From contig NZ_QNTQ01000016.1 of the NCBI RefSeq assembly GCF_003298775.1, positions 1 through 64,000 on the forward strand: 64,000 nt of DNA, in the 5' to 3' direction. The stretch comes from Rhodosalinus halophilus (GTDB lineage: Bacteria; Pseudomonadota; Alphaproteobacteria; Rhodobacterales; Rhodobacteraceae). Positions 19,466 to 27,349 of this stretch are shown here, piece after piece. Position 1 is the first letter of the stretch; every line of letters starts with the position of its first letter. A program made the translations under genes and the position numbers. The notes under the pieces were generated by a model, which saw nothing but the letters and a program-made list of their open reading frames with translations, made no database searches and was not told where the DNA came from.

Positions 19466-19815
19466 TGCGAACCGGGCATCGCACCTTGGCCAGAGCTATT
19501 CTTGTCGTCTGCGTCATGCTGTCGATGGCCCTTTCGTCTTTGCCCGATACCGCCGAGGCTATGGGCGGAGTGTCGGAGCAAGTGGACCTGCACGACCATG
19601 CAGACGCTCATCGAGGCCATGCCGAGGATGAAAACGCAGCGGTGGACCGGCATTGTCATCCAGGGCTCGATTGCAAGACCGTATCCGTGTTTCTGAATAG
19701 TCCCCGGTTCGAAATCCAAGTTGCGGAATTCGGCCATCGCTTTGCTTTGACCAGAAGCGATGGCCAAAGCGTGACGGTGCCTTTTGATCTACCGCCTCCA
19801 CGAATTGGGTCGTGA
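19465..19815 (+). CDS. Second CutF/DUF2946-like leader protein
   Basis: A 116-residue protein with a signal peptide (RAILVVCVMLSMALSSLP), a His/Asp-rich stretch (DLHDHADAHRGHAED), the Cys motif RHCHPGLDC, a beta-rich domain, and the proline-rich end FDLPPPRIGS. The end and the CHP...C motif mirror the leader at 5761-6162. The DUF2946/CutF family is known upstream of the multicopper oxidase CutO in Rhodobacter. Here the same kind of leader precedes a cluster that contains a multicopper oxidase, with three cytochrome-type genes interleaved. A stem-loop overlaps its stop codon. The ATG at 19465 is used; a TTG just before it is in frame. A plain periplasmic metal-binding function is the alternative. 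Confidence 0.68.
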   Translation: MRTGHRTLARAILVVCVMLSMALSSLPDTAEAMGGVSEQVDLHDHADAHRGHAEDENAAVDRHCHPGLDCKTVSVFLNSPRFEIQVAEFGHRFALTRSDGQSVTVPFDLPPPRIGS

Positions 19816-19836
19816 GCCTTTCAAGAATTGCGACCC
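19807..19836 (+). promoter_or_regulatory. Stem-loop over the leader-gene stop codon
   Basis: GGGTCG (19807-19812) pairs with CGACCC (19831-19836) around an 18-nt loop, with weaker flanking pairing. It includes the last codons and stop of the leader gene and ends about 10 bases before the ribosome site of the next gene. Copper-dependent coupling as in cutF-cutO is inferred. Confidence 0.4.
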
Positions 19837-19856
19837 CCAAGACGAGGAGAAACCCC

Positions 19857-20456
19857 ATGAACATCAGACTCACAGCCATTGCTCTTGCGAGTGGTATCGC
19901 CGGTGCGGCCGCGCTGGCGCATACAGGCGCCACGGGCGTCGTCCTGGAGCGCATGGAAGGCATGAAGGCCATGGGCGATGCGGTGCAGGCCGTCGCCCCC
20001 ATGATACGCGGCGAACGCGATTACGATGCAGACGCCCTGAGACGCGCGGCAGAAACCATCGAGGCCCATTCCGGCAGCGCCATTACGGATCTTTTCCCCG
20101 AGGGCAGCAATGGTGACCCTTCCGAGGCGCGGGATCTGATCTGGGAGGAATGGGAGAGGTTCGCCGCCCTCGCAGACCGGATGGAGGAGACGGCACGCGG
20201 TCTCGCCATGGCCGCAGACAACGGCCTCGCTCATGAGCAAGGCGGGATGTCTACGGGCGCCATGATGGGCGGCGACGGCATGATGGGTGGAAACGGTAGC
20301 GCCATGATGGGCAGTGGCAGTGGCATGATGGGCGGCGGCATGATGAGTGGCATGACGGCTGAGGACATCGGCGCCATGCCTGCGGATGCGGCCTTCGCGA
20401 TGACGAGCCAGGTCTGTTCGGCCTGTCACACCCGGTTTCGCGCCGAGGACGAGTGA
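19857..20456 (+). CDS. Cytochrome c'-like protein with Met-rich insertion
   Basis: A 199-residue exported protein with a signal peptide (MNIRLTAIALASGIAGAAALA) and a helical body like class II cytochromes (VVLERMEGMKAMGDAV, DALRRAAETIEAH, GSAITDLFPEGS, WERFAALADRMEE). The heme motif CSACH is at the C-terminal end (SQVCSACHTRF), as in cytochrome c'/c-556. Unusually, a block of about 40 residues rich in Met and Gly (GAMMGGDGMMGG, SGSGMMGGGMMSGM) sits just before the last helix. Such Met repeats typically bind Cu(I). The ATG at 19857 has a GAGGAG ribosome site. The stop is 2 bases before the next gene. It probably joins copper binding to electron transfer. Confidence 0.85.
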   Translation: MNIRLTAIALASGIAGAAALAHTGATGVVLERMEGMKAMGDAVQAVAPMIRGERDYDADALRRAAETIEAHSGSAITDLFPEGSNGDPSEARDLIWEEWERFAALADRMEETARGLAMAADNGLAHEQGGMSTGAMMGGDGMMGGNGSAMMGSGSGMMGGGMMSGMTAEDIGAMPADAAFAMTSQVCSACHTRFRAEDE

Positions 20457-20458
20457 CG

Positions 20459-21397
20459 ATGCGACCGGTCCTGAGATCCGGCTCAGCGGCTGCGGTGCTT
20501 GGTGTGGCCACCGTCGCAGCATTGGCCGCATGGCCGGTTGGGGTGGAGCCGGAGCCGATCGAGCTGGTCGGGGATGTCGAGCGTGGGGCCTATCTGGCCC
20601 GCGCCAGCGGATGTATTGCCTGTCACACCAACTTCGAGGAAGGAGGCGCGCCCCTCGCCGGCGGCGCGCCGCTTCCCACCGACTTCGGCACATTCTATCC
20701 GCCGAACATCACGACGGATCCCGACTTTGGAATCGGAGCGTGGACTGTCGAGGACTTCGCCCGCGCGGTGCGCCAAGGCATCGGGCCAGATGGCACGCCC
20801 TACTATCCGACGTTCACCTATCCGTTCTACGCCGACTTTTCCGACCAGGACATTGCCGACCTGTGGGCCGCATTCCAGACGGTTCCTCCGGTGGCCGAAA
20901 ATGCGCCCTCGCATGACATGGTGTTCCCTTTCGATCAGCGCTGGGGCCTGAAGCTCTGGCGGGCGGCCTATCTCGATGATCCGGAGACGGAGCCGGTCGA
21001 TGGGCAGAGCGACGTGTGGAACCGCGGGCGGGAACTGGTTCGGGGTGCGACACACTGCGGCGCCTGCCATACGGAACGGAATCTCGCGGGTGCGCGCGTG
21101 CTCGACGCCATGTTCGCCGGCAACGATGCGCTTCCCGGCGGAAACGACGCTCCGTCGATCAGGCCCCCCGACCTGATTGCGGGCGGCTGGACCGTCTCCA
21201 ACCTCGCCTACGCTCTCAAAACGGGCATCACGCCCTCCGGCGACGCTTTCGGAGGCTCGATGGGAGAGGTCGTCATGTACGGGACGAGCTTCCTGACACC
21301 CGCGGACCTCGAGGCAATGGCGACATACCTGCTCGACAGCGATGTCGCAGGGATCGAGATGGCAGGTGTGCATGCGACGGAAAGCGAGGCCGACTGA
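20459..21397 (+). CDS. Diheme cytochrome c
   Basis: A 312-residue exported or anchored diheme cytochrome with an N-terminal hydrophobic signal. The first heme site is GCIACHTNFEEG (about residues 51-56), followed by the family segments PPNITTDPDFGIG and FARAVRQGIGPDGTPYYPTF. The second heme site is HCGACHTERN (about residue 200), followed by GGWTVSNLAYALKTGITPSGDAFGG-like sequence. This pattern belongs to the cytochrome subunits of membrane alcohol/aldehyde/fructose dehydrogenases and related diheme carriers. No dehydrogenase subunit is adjacent; the next gene is a multicopper oxidase, so it probably exchanges electrons with that. The ATG at 20459 (GAGG upstream) is preferred to an in-frame GTG six bases earlier that overlaps the previous stop. 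Confidence 0.9.
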   Translation: MRPVLRSGSAAAVLGVATVAALAAWPVGVEPEPIELVGDVERGAYLARASGCIACHTNFEEGGAPLAGGAPLPTDFGTFYPPNITTDPDFGIGAWTVEDFARAVRQGIGPDGTPYYPTFTYPFYADFSDQDIADLWAAFQTVPPVAENAPSHDMVFPFDQRWGLKLWRAAYLDDPETEPVDGQSDVWNRGRELVRGATHCGACHTERNLAGARVLDAMFAGNDALPGGNDAPSIRPPDLIAGGWTVSNLAYALKTGITPSGDAFGGSMGEVVMYGTSFLTPADLEAMATYLLDSDVAGIEMAGVHATESEAD

Positions 21398-21441
21398 CAA
21401 GGCGCGATCCGATCCTGGCGCGCGCCCCCGAGGAAGATGAC

Positions 21442-22836
21442 ATGACTTACTCAAGACGCGATATCCTGAAGATCGGGGCGGCCGCGGGGCTCGCCTCGGC
21501 TGCGCCGTCCCATCTGCTTGCACAGAGCAACTCGGGCGTGGCGCTGACGGCACGGGAAGCCAGCATGCAACTGGCGCCCCCGGACTACCCCCGGACGGCC
21601 ATCTGGGGCTATGACGGCTCCATGCCGGGGCCGGTGATCCGGGTCCGGCAGGGCGGCCGCGTCACGCGCCGTCTGGTCAATGAACTGCCTCAGGCCACGT
21701 CGCTCCACTGGCATGGCGTCCGGATCGACAACGCGATGGACGGTGTCGCGGGCCTGACGCAGGAAGCCGTCGCCCCCGGCGCATCCTTCGACATCGATTT
21801 CGTCGCGCACGATGCCGGCACCTACTGGTACCACGCGCACAACCGTTCCGTGGAACAGGTTGCGCGCGGTCTCTACGGCGCGCTCGTGGTCGAAGAGCCG
21901 GAGGGGCCCGACGTGGATCGCGACGAGGTGCTGATCCTCGATGACTGGCTCCTGAACCCCGACACTGCCCAGATCGATCCCGACTTCACCTCGCGCCATG
22001 ATCGCAGCCACGCGGGCCGGGTCGGGAACTTCATCGCGACGAACGGGCAGTACCGGCACAGTCTCGATGTGCGCCGCAATGAGCGGCTGCGGCTTCGCCT
22101 CGTGAACGCAGCAAATGCCCGGATCTTCGAACTGGCGCTGGCCGGCCTCGAAGGCTGGGTGATGGCGCTCGACGGCATGCCGCTGGAGGCGCCGCAGCCC
22201 GTGTCCGATACGGTTTTGCTCGGGCCGGGGCAGCGGGCCGACCTCCTTGTGGACGTCGCGGCGGAGCAAGGTGAGACGGCCTATCTGGTTCGCGTCGACA
22301 ACGGTGAGGGGTTCGTTCAGTCGGCCTTCCCGGTGATCGCGGCATCGTCCGGCGCGCGTAGGGATGCCCCGCAGGCCTTGCCCCCGAACGCCAACATGGC
22401 TCCTCCGGATCTCTCACAAGCCCGGCATGTGCGCCTTCACATGGGTGGAGGCGCGATGGGCCGCCTGCAGTCGGCCCAATTCAACGGTGAGCGGAGAACC
22501 TTTCGCCAACTGGTCGATGCCAACCAGTTCTGGGCCTTCAATGACGTCATCGGCATGACGGATGACCCACTGGCCGATCTCGCGCGTGATGAGCCGGTCC
22601 GTCTTGAAATCGTCAATGACACCTCCTTTCCGCATGCCATGCACCTCCACGGGATGCACTTCCGCGAAATCGGTGCCGATGGCTCCCTGGAACCGCTCAG
22701 GGACACCATTCTGACATTCGGGGGCGAGACGCGCGAGATCGCGTTTTCGGCGCATAATCCCGGCGACTGGCTGTTTCACTGCCACATGCTTTCACATGCC
22801 GCGTCAGGGATGATGACTTGGGTCAGAGTGACTTGA
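21442..22836 (+). CDS. Tat-exported multicopper oxidase
   Basis: A 464-residue three-domain multicopper oxidase, likely a periplasmic cuprous oxidase like CueO/CutO. The Tat signal is MTYSRRDILKIGAAAGL. Copper motifs in order: HWHGVRID, WYHAHNRS, HAMHLHGMHF and HCHMLSHAASGMM. These give trinuclear-site His pairs plus the type 1 His-Cys-His-Met set. There is no long Met-rich insert such as CueO has, only short Met stretches. It starts 44 bases after the diheme cytochrome, and its stop shares one base with the next cytochrome ATG. The flanking cytochromes suggest electrons from Cu(I) may go to, or come from, cytochromes as well as O2. The cutF-like leader upstream supports the CutO reading. Confidence 0.93.
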   Translation: MTYSRRDILKIGAAAGLASAAPSHLLAQSNSGVALTAREASMQLAPPDYPRTAIWGYDGSMPGPVIRVRQGGRVTRRLVNELPQATSLHWHGVRIDNAMDGVAGLTQEAVAPGASFDIDFVAHDAGTYWYHAHNRSVEQVARGLYGALVVEEPEGPDVDRDEVLILDDWLLNPDTAQIDPDFTSRHDRSHAGRVGNFIATNGQYRHSLDVRRNERLRLRLVNAANARIFELALAGLEGWVMALDGMPLEAPQPVSDTVLLGPGQRADLLVDVAAEQGETAYLVRVDNGEGFVQSAFPVIAASSGARRDAPQALPPNANMAPPDLSQARHVRLHMGGGAMGRLQSAQFNGERRTFRQLVDANQFWAFNDVIGMTDDPLADLARDEPVRLEIVNDTSFPHAMHLHGMHFREIGADGSLEPLRDTILTFGGETREIAFSAHNPGDWLFHCHMLSHAASGMMTWVRVT

Positions 22837-23321
22837 TGCGTAGAAGTGTGGCCGCGGTAGCTGCAGCCATCGCCTCCGTTGCGCTGGTTGCTCTCTGGTG
22901 GACTGGCGGAGGGTCGGGGTCGGAAGCTGCGCTGGTCATGCCGGAAGGTCTCGACCTGGCACAAGGTGAGGTGCTCTACGGCGAGTACTGCGCGTCCTGT
23001 CATGGCGCAAACCTCGAAGGGCAGCCTGACTGGCAAAGCCCGGGGCCCGACGGCCGGTTGCCGGCGCCCCCTCATGACGAGACCGGGCATACATGGCACC
23101 ACCCCGACAGCGTCCTGTTTCAATACACGAAGCTTGGCGGCCGTGAGACGCTGGCCTTGCAGGGCATCGAGTTCGACAGCGGCATGCCCGGCCTCGAAGG
23201 GCAGCTGAGCGATCAGGAAATCTGGACCATTCTCGCCTACATCCGATCGACGTGGCCGGAGCGCGCGCGTGCCGCGCAGGCCGCCCGTACCGAGGCGAGC
23301 CTCGCCAACGAAGGGAGTTGA
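22836..23321 (+). CDS. Monoheme cytochrome c downstream of multicopper oxidase
   Basis: A 161-residue class I cytochrome with an N-terminal helix (SVAAVAAAIASVALVALWW) acting as anchor or signal. The heme site is YCASCHGANLEGQPDW, and candidate axial Met is in DSGMPGLEG. The C-terminal helix is EIWTILAYIRSTW. It resembles the cytochrome at 19010 in size and in the HGEN/HGAN heme surroundings. Its ATG overlaps the multicopper-oxidase stop by one base (TGATG), so the two are tightly coupled and a direct redox pair is likely. A DsbA-like gene follows after 4 bases with a GGGAG ribosome site. Confidence 0.9.
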   Translation: MRRSVAAVAAAIASVALVALWWTGGGSGSEAALVMPEGLDLAQGEVLYGEYCASCHGANLEGQPDWQSPGPDGRLPAPPHDETGHTWHHPDSVLFQYTKLGGRETLALQGIEFDSGMPGLEGQLSDQEIWTILAYIRSTWPERARAAQAARTEASLANEGS

Positions 23322-23325
23322 CCCA

Positions 23326-24054
23326 ATGAAGAAATCCATTCTCTGCGCCACGGTAATGGCTGTTTTTCTGCCAGTCGCCGCGTCCGCGGACGACCTGTCG
23401 GAGGATCGGGTACGCGAGCTGGTCCTTGAGACCATTCGCGAGAACCCGCAAATCGTGATGGAAGCCGTCGCCATCCTGCAACGTCAGGAGGCCGACGCAG
23501 AGGCCCAGGCACAAGCGCAGGTTCTGGAGGTCGAGCGCGATCTTCTCGAGCAGGATCCGAACGCGCCCGTACTCGGAAACCCGGATGGCGACGTCACCAT
23601 CGTCGAGTTCTTCGACTACAACTGCCCTTATTGTCGCCAAGTCAAACCGGAGATCGAGGCCTTGTTGGCCGCCGATTCAAACGTTCGACTCGTCTATCGC
23701 GAATGGCCCATTCTGGGCGAGGGATCTGTTTTTGCCGCGCGGGCGGCACTCGCCGCACGCGAACAGGACCTTTACGAGGAATTCCATTGGGCTCTTATGG
23801 GGATGAACGGCCGGGCGGAGGAAGCAGCCGTCATGCGGGTGGCCGAAGAAGTCGGGCTCGATCTCGTGCAGCTCCGTCGGGACATGGCGGCGCCCGAAAT
23901 CGAAGAACATATCGCAACCTCAATGCGCCTTAGCCAGGCTCTGGGGTTCAACGGCACTCCGTCCTTCGTGATCGGCGAGGCGCTTGTTCCGGGTCTCGTC
24001 GAACAGGAACAGTTACAGGCCCTGGTCGCGCAGGTGCGTGATGGGTCCGAATGA
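23326..24054 (+). CDS. DsbA-family disulfide oxidoreductase (ScsC/Com1-like)
   Basis: A 242-residue exported protein: signal peptide (MKKSILCATVMAVFLPVAASA), an N-terminal helical segment rich in Gln/Ala/Glu that could form a coiled coil for oligomerisation (residues about 47-72), then a thioredoxin fold with CPYC at Cys100-Cys103 (FFDYNCPYCRQVKP) and the cis-Pro loop FNGTPSFVIG. The N-terminal helix followed by a DsbA domain is the layout of ScsC-type copper-tolerance proteins. It is the last gene of the multicopper-oxidase series. It may mature the c-type cytochromes or the oxidase, or repair copper-oxidised thiols together with ScsB at 15947. Confidence 0.88.
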   Translation: MKKSILCATVMAVFLPVAASADDLSEDRVRELVLETIRENPQIVMEAVAILQRQEADAEAQAQAQVLEVERDLLEQDPNAPVLGNPDGDVTIVEFFDYNCPYCRQVKPEIEALLAADSNVRLVYREWPILGEGSVFAARAALAAREQDLYEEFHWALMGMNGRAEEAAVMRVAEEVGLDLVQLRRDMAAPEIEEHIATSMRLSQALGFNGTPSFVIGEALVPGLVEQEQLQALVAQVRDGSE

Positions 24055-24091
24055 CCGCAAGCCTGCGATCGAGCGGCCGGAGTTACGCGCG

Positions 24092-24291
24092 ATGCTGACC
24101 CGCCGCCATTTCATCGCTTCCACGGCCGCCCTGTTCTCGCCGCCCATCACCGGTCCGCTGGTTGCCAGCAGCTGGCCCAGCGAGGCACAGAAAGCGGATT
24201 GGGATGCGCAGGTCACGCCTGCGAACTACGATCGGCCACGTCGAACCCGTCGGGCCTTAATCCGCGCTTCCTGCCAACCCGGGTAAAACCG
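24092..24291 (+). pseudogene. Frameshifted 5' remnant of an L,D-transpeptidase-like gene
   Basis: The frame opens as an exported protein (MLTRRHFIASTAALFSPP) and continues SEAQKADWDAQVTPANYD. The matching continuation, ATSNPSGLNPRFLPTRVK, is in a different frame from about 24232, which implies loss or gain of bases near 24231. These phrases resemble the N-terminal part of periplasmic L,D-transpeptidases common in Rhodobacterales. No catalytic HGT/SHGC-type motif follows before the next gene at 24413, so the 3' part is missing. Bases 24292-24412 show nothing recognisable. Confidence 0.5.
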
Positions 24292-24412
24292 CCCTCTGCC
24301 AGTCGAATCTTTGTTGTTCCCAGACTGAACAATCCGGCCTCGGGCAACGACAGTGACAGCACGAATTCTGCGTTATACGCAGCCCCATCCCCTACCGGTG
24401 AGTGTCGTTGCA

Positions 24413-25096
24413 TCAGCTGGATGATTGGAGCGCGGACACAAGATAGCCGATGCCGGTCAAAAGCACGACGACCGCACCGAAGAGCACGAGCGACAAGAAT
24501 ACAGCAATCCCCCGACAACGTCGGTGCGCCAATGATCGGCCTTGCGCGAGCCAACCCTCGATCACAGAGACATAGAGGGGAATTGCGCTGAACATCGTCG
24601 CGTAGAGATAGACTCCCGAGATGTTCTCGAAAAAAGCCGAGCGCGCGAGGGTTGGCGCCACGACGCGCACCGCCGTTGCGCGGTTGCCGCCGAAGGATCC
24701 GAACCAGTCGGCAGACAGCACGTAGATCAAGCCGTGAAGAAGGACGAAGGTGACGATCCGGGCCGATGCATCGAGCGCGAGGATGAAGACATGTCTCTGC
24801 CGGAGCGCCTCGTGCGTACTGGCAGCCGCAAAAAGGAAGAAGGCCACGTAATTGACCACGAAGACGACCGGAATGCCGTTCGTCAGCACCTGCCGCAGGA
24901 ACCGCGAGAGGGCGGGGCCGCCGTCGGCGAGGTGCCGGGCAAAGTCGGGTGTCAGCGCGACATAAAGCGCAAGCAGCGGCAGGATGCCCGCAAGGCTGAC
25001 AACGATGGTATGCCATGCAAACCGGTGGAACGGCAGATCGCTGGAGAACCACCTTTGCACGACGCCCCGTTCCTCGGACTCCTTTGGCGGCAGCAT
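24413..25096 (-). CDS. Multi-helix membrane protein of unknown function
   Basis: I do not recognise this 227-residue protein. It has about five hydrophobic helices (around TIVVSLAGILPLLALYVAL, NGIPVVFVVNYVAFFLFAA, ARIVTFVLLHGLIYVLSA, YLYATMFSAIPLYVSVI, AVFLSLVLFGAVVVLLTGI) and a charged N-terminus (MLPPKESEERG). No metal motif or domain signature is evident. It lies 28 bases downstream of the DUF305 gene on the same strand, so the two are probably co-transcribed at the right edge of the copper island. Confidence 0.7.
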   Translation of the reverse strand: MLPPKESEERGVVQRWFSSDLPFHRFAWHTIVVSLAGILPLLALYVALTPDFARHLADGGPALSRFLRQVLTNGIPVVFVVNYVAFFLFAAASTHEALRQRHVFILALDASARIVTFVLLHGLIYVLSADWFGSFGGNRATAVRVVAPTLARSAFFENISGVYLYATMFSAIPLYVSVIEGWLAQGRSLAHRRCRGIAVFLSLVLFGAVVVLLTGIGYLVSALQSSS

Positions 25097-25124
25097 GGTG
25101 GAAGCTGCCGTTCGCCCGCATTGG

Positions 25125-25964
25125 TCAGATGTCGCAATCGTAGAAGCCGCGATAGCCCACGGTCAAACCCTGGTCGAGGGCAAAGATCAGTTCCGCTCCG
25201 CCGCGCCAGTCGGCCTCGTCCACGTCGCGCAATGTCATTGTGATCCCGGGGGCGGCGAAGGTTTCCGCGCCGTCGGACTCGAGCGTCAGGATCACACCGT
25301 TCAGCTGCGCGAGCGCGCCTTCTTCGTTGTGCAGCAGGATCGGGTCCTCATCCTCGACACGGCGGAAGCCGCAGGTCAGCGAGGACGTGTCGGTGCCTTC
25401 GGGAAGCGCCTCAAGCGCGATTGGCGAGGGGTCGAGCGACGCGATCAGCGTGTTGTTCAGCGCCTCTTCCAGCGTGCCGACGGCTGGTGGCGGGTCTTCG
25501 TAGATACTTTCGATTTCTCCACGCTCATCGATGGCGGCGATCAGGTAGCGCATCTCGGCGATCTCGCGGTTCTGCGCGGCAATGATGTCGTGCGACAGCT
25601 TTTCGACCCGCGGGTCGGTCAGTTCCGACCGGCTCGATGTCATGATGGCGATCGAATGGTGCGGGATCATCGCCGCCATGAACGAGCGGTCCTGCACCGT
25701 TTCCTGGCTGCGCACGAGCCACAGCGACCCCGCGAAGACGATGATCGAGCCCACGAAGATCGCCGCGTTGATCGCCTTCGAAGAATACATCGACAGCATG
25801 TAGGCCAGCATGATGACCGCCATCGTCGCGCCCATGAGCACGGCCATATAGGCGCGCGTTTCCGACCAGAAGAGGTGCTCGAGCGCGTAGGTGTTGAGAT
25901 ACATCAGGATGAACATGACGACCGTCGAGGTCGCGATCATCGCGGCGAACCGCCAGTAGGACAT
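25125..25964 (-). CDS. DUF305-domain membrane protein
   Basis: A 279-residue protein with three N-terminal membrane helices (AAMIATSTVVMFILMYLNTY, AVLMGATMAVIMLAYMLSMY, INAAIFVGSIIVFAGSLWLV). A DUF305 segment follows with the typical FMAAMIPHHSIAIMTS, and later IIAAQNREIAEMRYLI. The C-terminal part contains a Cys (LTCGFRR) and ends in FYDCDI. DUF305 (ferritin-like) proteins recur in copper-resistance regions; the MIPHH pair and Met residues may bind metal. I chose the ATG at 25964 because GGGAGG precedes it and it opens the first helix. The longer upstream frame lacks any protein-like signal. Confidence 0.82.
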   Translation of the reverse strand: MSYWRFAAMIATSTVVMFILMYLNTYALEHLFWSETRAYMAVLMGATMAVIMLAYMLSMYSSKAINAAIFVGSIIVFAGSLWLVRSQETVQDRSFMAAMIPHHSIAIMTSSRSELTDPRVEKLSHDIIAAQNREIAEMRYLIAAIDERGEIESIYEDPPPAVGTLEEALNNTLIASLDPSPIALEALPEGTDTSSLTCGFRRVEDEDPILLHNEEGALAQLNGVILTLESDGAETFAAPGITMTLRDVDEADWRGGAELIFALDQGLTVGYRGFYDCDI

Positions 25965-26272
25965 GGGCGCCTCCCTATCTTGCACGCGAATGCTCCCTTG
26001 GGGTGCAATCACGATCCATTGTGGGAAAAACCTGTCGCCGTTGTTCAAGTTCCCGTTACATTTCGCGACATGGCCCAGCATGCAGGGGCCGTGCGACCGG
26101 CCTTCCTGACGGTGGCGGGTCAGAAGCGTGTGCGCCCGTTGTTGAATACCGCTTGTAGTGACAGGCACGGACGGCAGCGGAACTGCCTCTGCTGAAGGAG
26201 GGCTTGGCGATTGCTGAAATGATGACCGACCACGCGGTGAAGCGGGGGCAGGCACGGGCGAGTTGAAACGGT

Positions 26273-27349
26273 CTACCGCTTCCGATCCGATTTCGCCTGC
26301 ACTGCGCTGCGGACGAGCTTGCCGAAGGCGCGGTCCTTTTCACGGCGGTCGGCGAGGCTTGCGGAGTTGAAGGCGTCCTCGGCCTGGAGCTTGCGCCAGC
26401 GCGCGAGCCGCGCGGGGTCGAGGCTGCCGTCTTCGGTGGCGGCCAGGATGGCGCAGCCGGGTTCGGTCTCATGCCGGCAGTCAGTGAAGCGACAGCTTGC
26501 TGCCAGCGCCTCGATATCCTCGAACACGTCGGCGATGCCCGTCGCCGCGTCGGTCAGTTGAAGCTCGCGCATGCCCGGTGTGTCGAGGACGAGGCAACCA
26601 CCTGGGGTGATGTGCAATTCCCGTGCGGTCGTAGTGTGCCGGCCCTTTGCGTCGTCCTCGCGGATGCCTTGGGTGGCGATGGCCTGAGTGCCGAGGAGCG
26701 CGTTGGTCAGGGTCGACTTGCCCACGCCGGATGAGCCGAGGAATGCGACCGTCCGTCCCGATTTGCACCAGTCGGCCAGCGCCTCCGCCGGTTCGGCGCC
26801 GCGGGCGTCAAGCGCCACCACCGGCACCCGGTCCGACACAGCTTGCGCCGCGTCCACATAGGGCGCGGTGTCCTCGGCAAGGTCTGCCTTCGTTAGGACG
26901 ATCACCGGCTCGATCCCGGCTTCGAAGGCCAGCGCGACGTAGCGCTCCAGCCGCGCCACGTTGAAATCCGCGTTGCAGGACGTGACGACGAAGACCGTGT
27001 CGATGTTCGCCGCGATCAGCTGCACTTCGCGGCTCGTGCCCGGTGCGCGGCGCTTGATGAGGCTCTTGCGCTCCAGCACGCGGCTCGACCTGGGCCGCGC
27101 GCGATCGTAGAGCAGCCAGTCGCCGACTGTCGCCTCCGGTCCCGGCGGGATCGTCTCGTCGATCCCGTCGCCCGCCACCTGCAGGCCACTGCGATGCACG
27201 GCGACCACGCGAACCGGGGGCGTCGCGGTCAGGGCCTCCGCTTCGATCTGGCGGGCGAAGGCCGGGCCCCAGCCGAGGCGGTCAAGCGCCGTGGGCTCGC
27301 GGCGCGCCGGTGCGGCACCCGGCAGGAAGGCGGAGTAGTCGCGGACCAT
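26273..27349 (-). CDS. rsgA: Ribosome small-subunit GTPase RsgA
   Basis: A 358-residue circularly permuted GTPase that acts in late 30S ribosome maturation. An OB-like N-terminal domain is followed by G4 (LTKADL), then G1 GSSGVGKSTLTNAL, G2/G3 (GRHTTTARELH, LDTPGMREL), and a C-terminal zinc knuckle (CRFTDCRHETEPGCAI). The permuted order G4-G1-G2-G3 is diagnostic. I chose the ATG at 27349, which shares a base with the stop of the upstream acetyltransferase gene (TGATG). The C-terminus is Lys/Arg-rich. The gene marks the end of the copper island. Confidence 0.94.
   Translation of the reverse strand: MVRDYSAFLPGAAPARREPTALDRLGWGPAFARQIEAEALTATPPVRVVAVHRSGLQVAGDGIDETIPPGPEATVGDWLLYDRARPRSSRVLERKSLIKRRAPGTSREVQLIAANIDTVFVVTSCNADFNVARLERYVALAFEAGIEPVIVLTKADLAEDTAPYVDAAQAVSDRVPVVALDARGAEPAEALADWCKSGRTVAFLGSSGVGKSTLTNALLGTQAIATQGIREDDAKGRHTTTARELHITPGGCLVLDTPGMRELQLTDAATGIADVFEDIEALAASCRFTDCRHETEPGCAILAATEDGSLDPARLARWRKLQAEDAFNSASLADRREKDRAFGKLVRSAVQAKSDRKR

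Noticed and set aside
24199-24591. 130-codon plus-strand frame beyond the transpeptidase remnant
   Set aside because: Only its first part resembles a protein family; the rest overlaps the end of the membrane-protein gene and lacks motifs.
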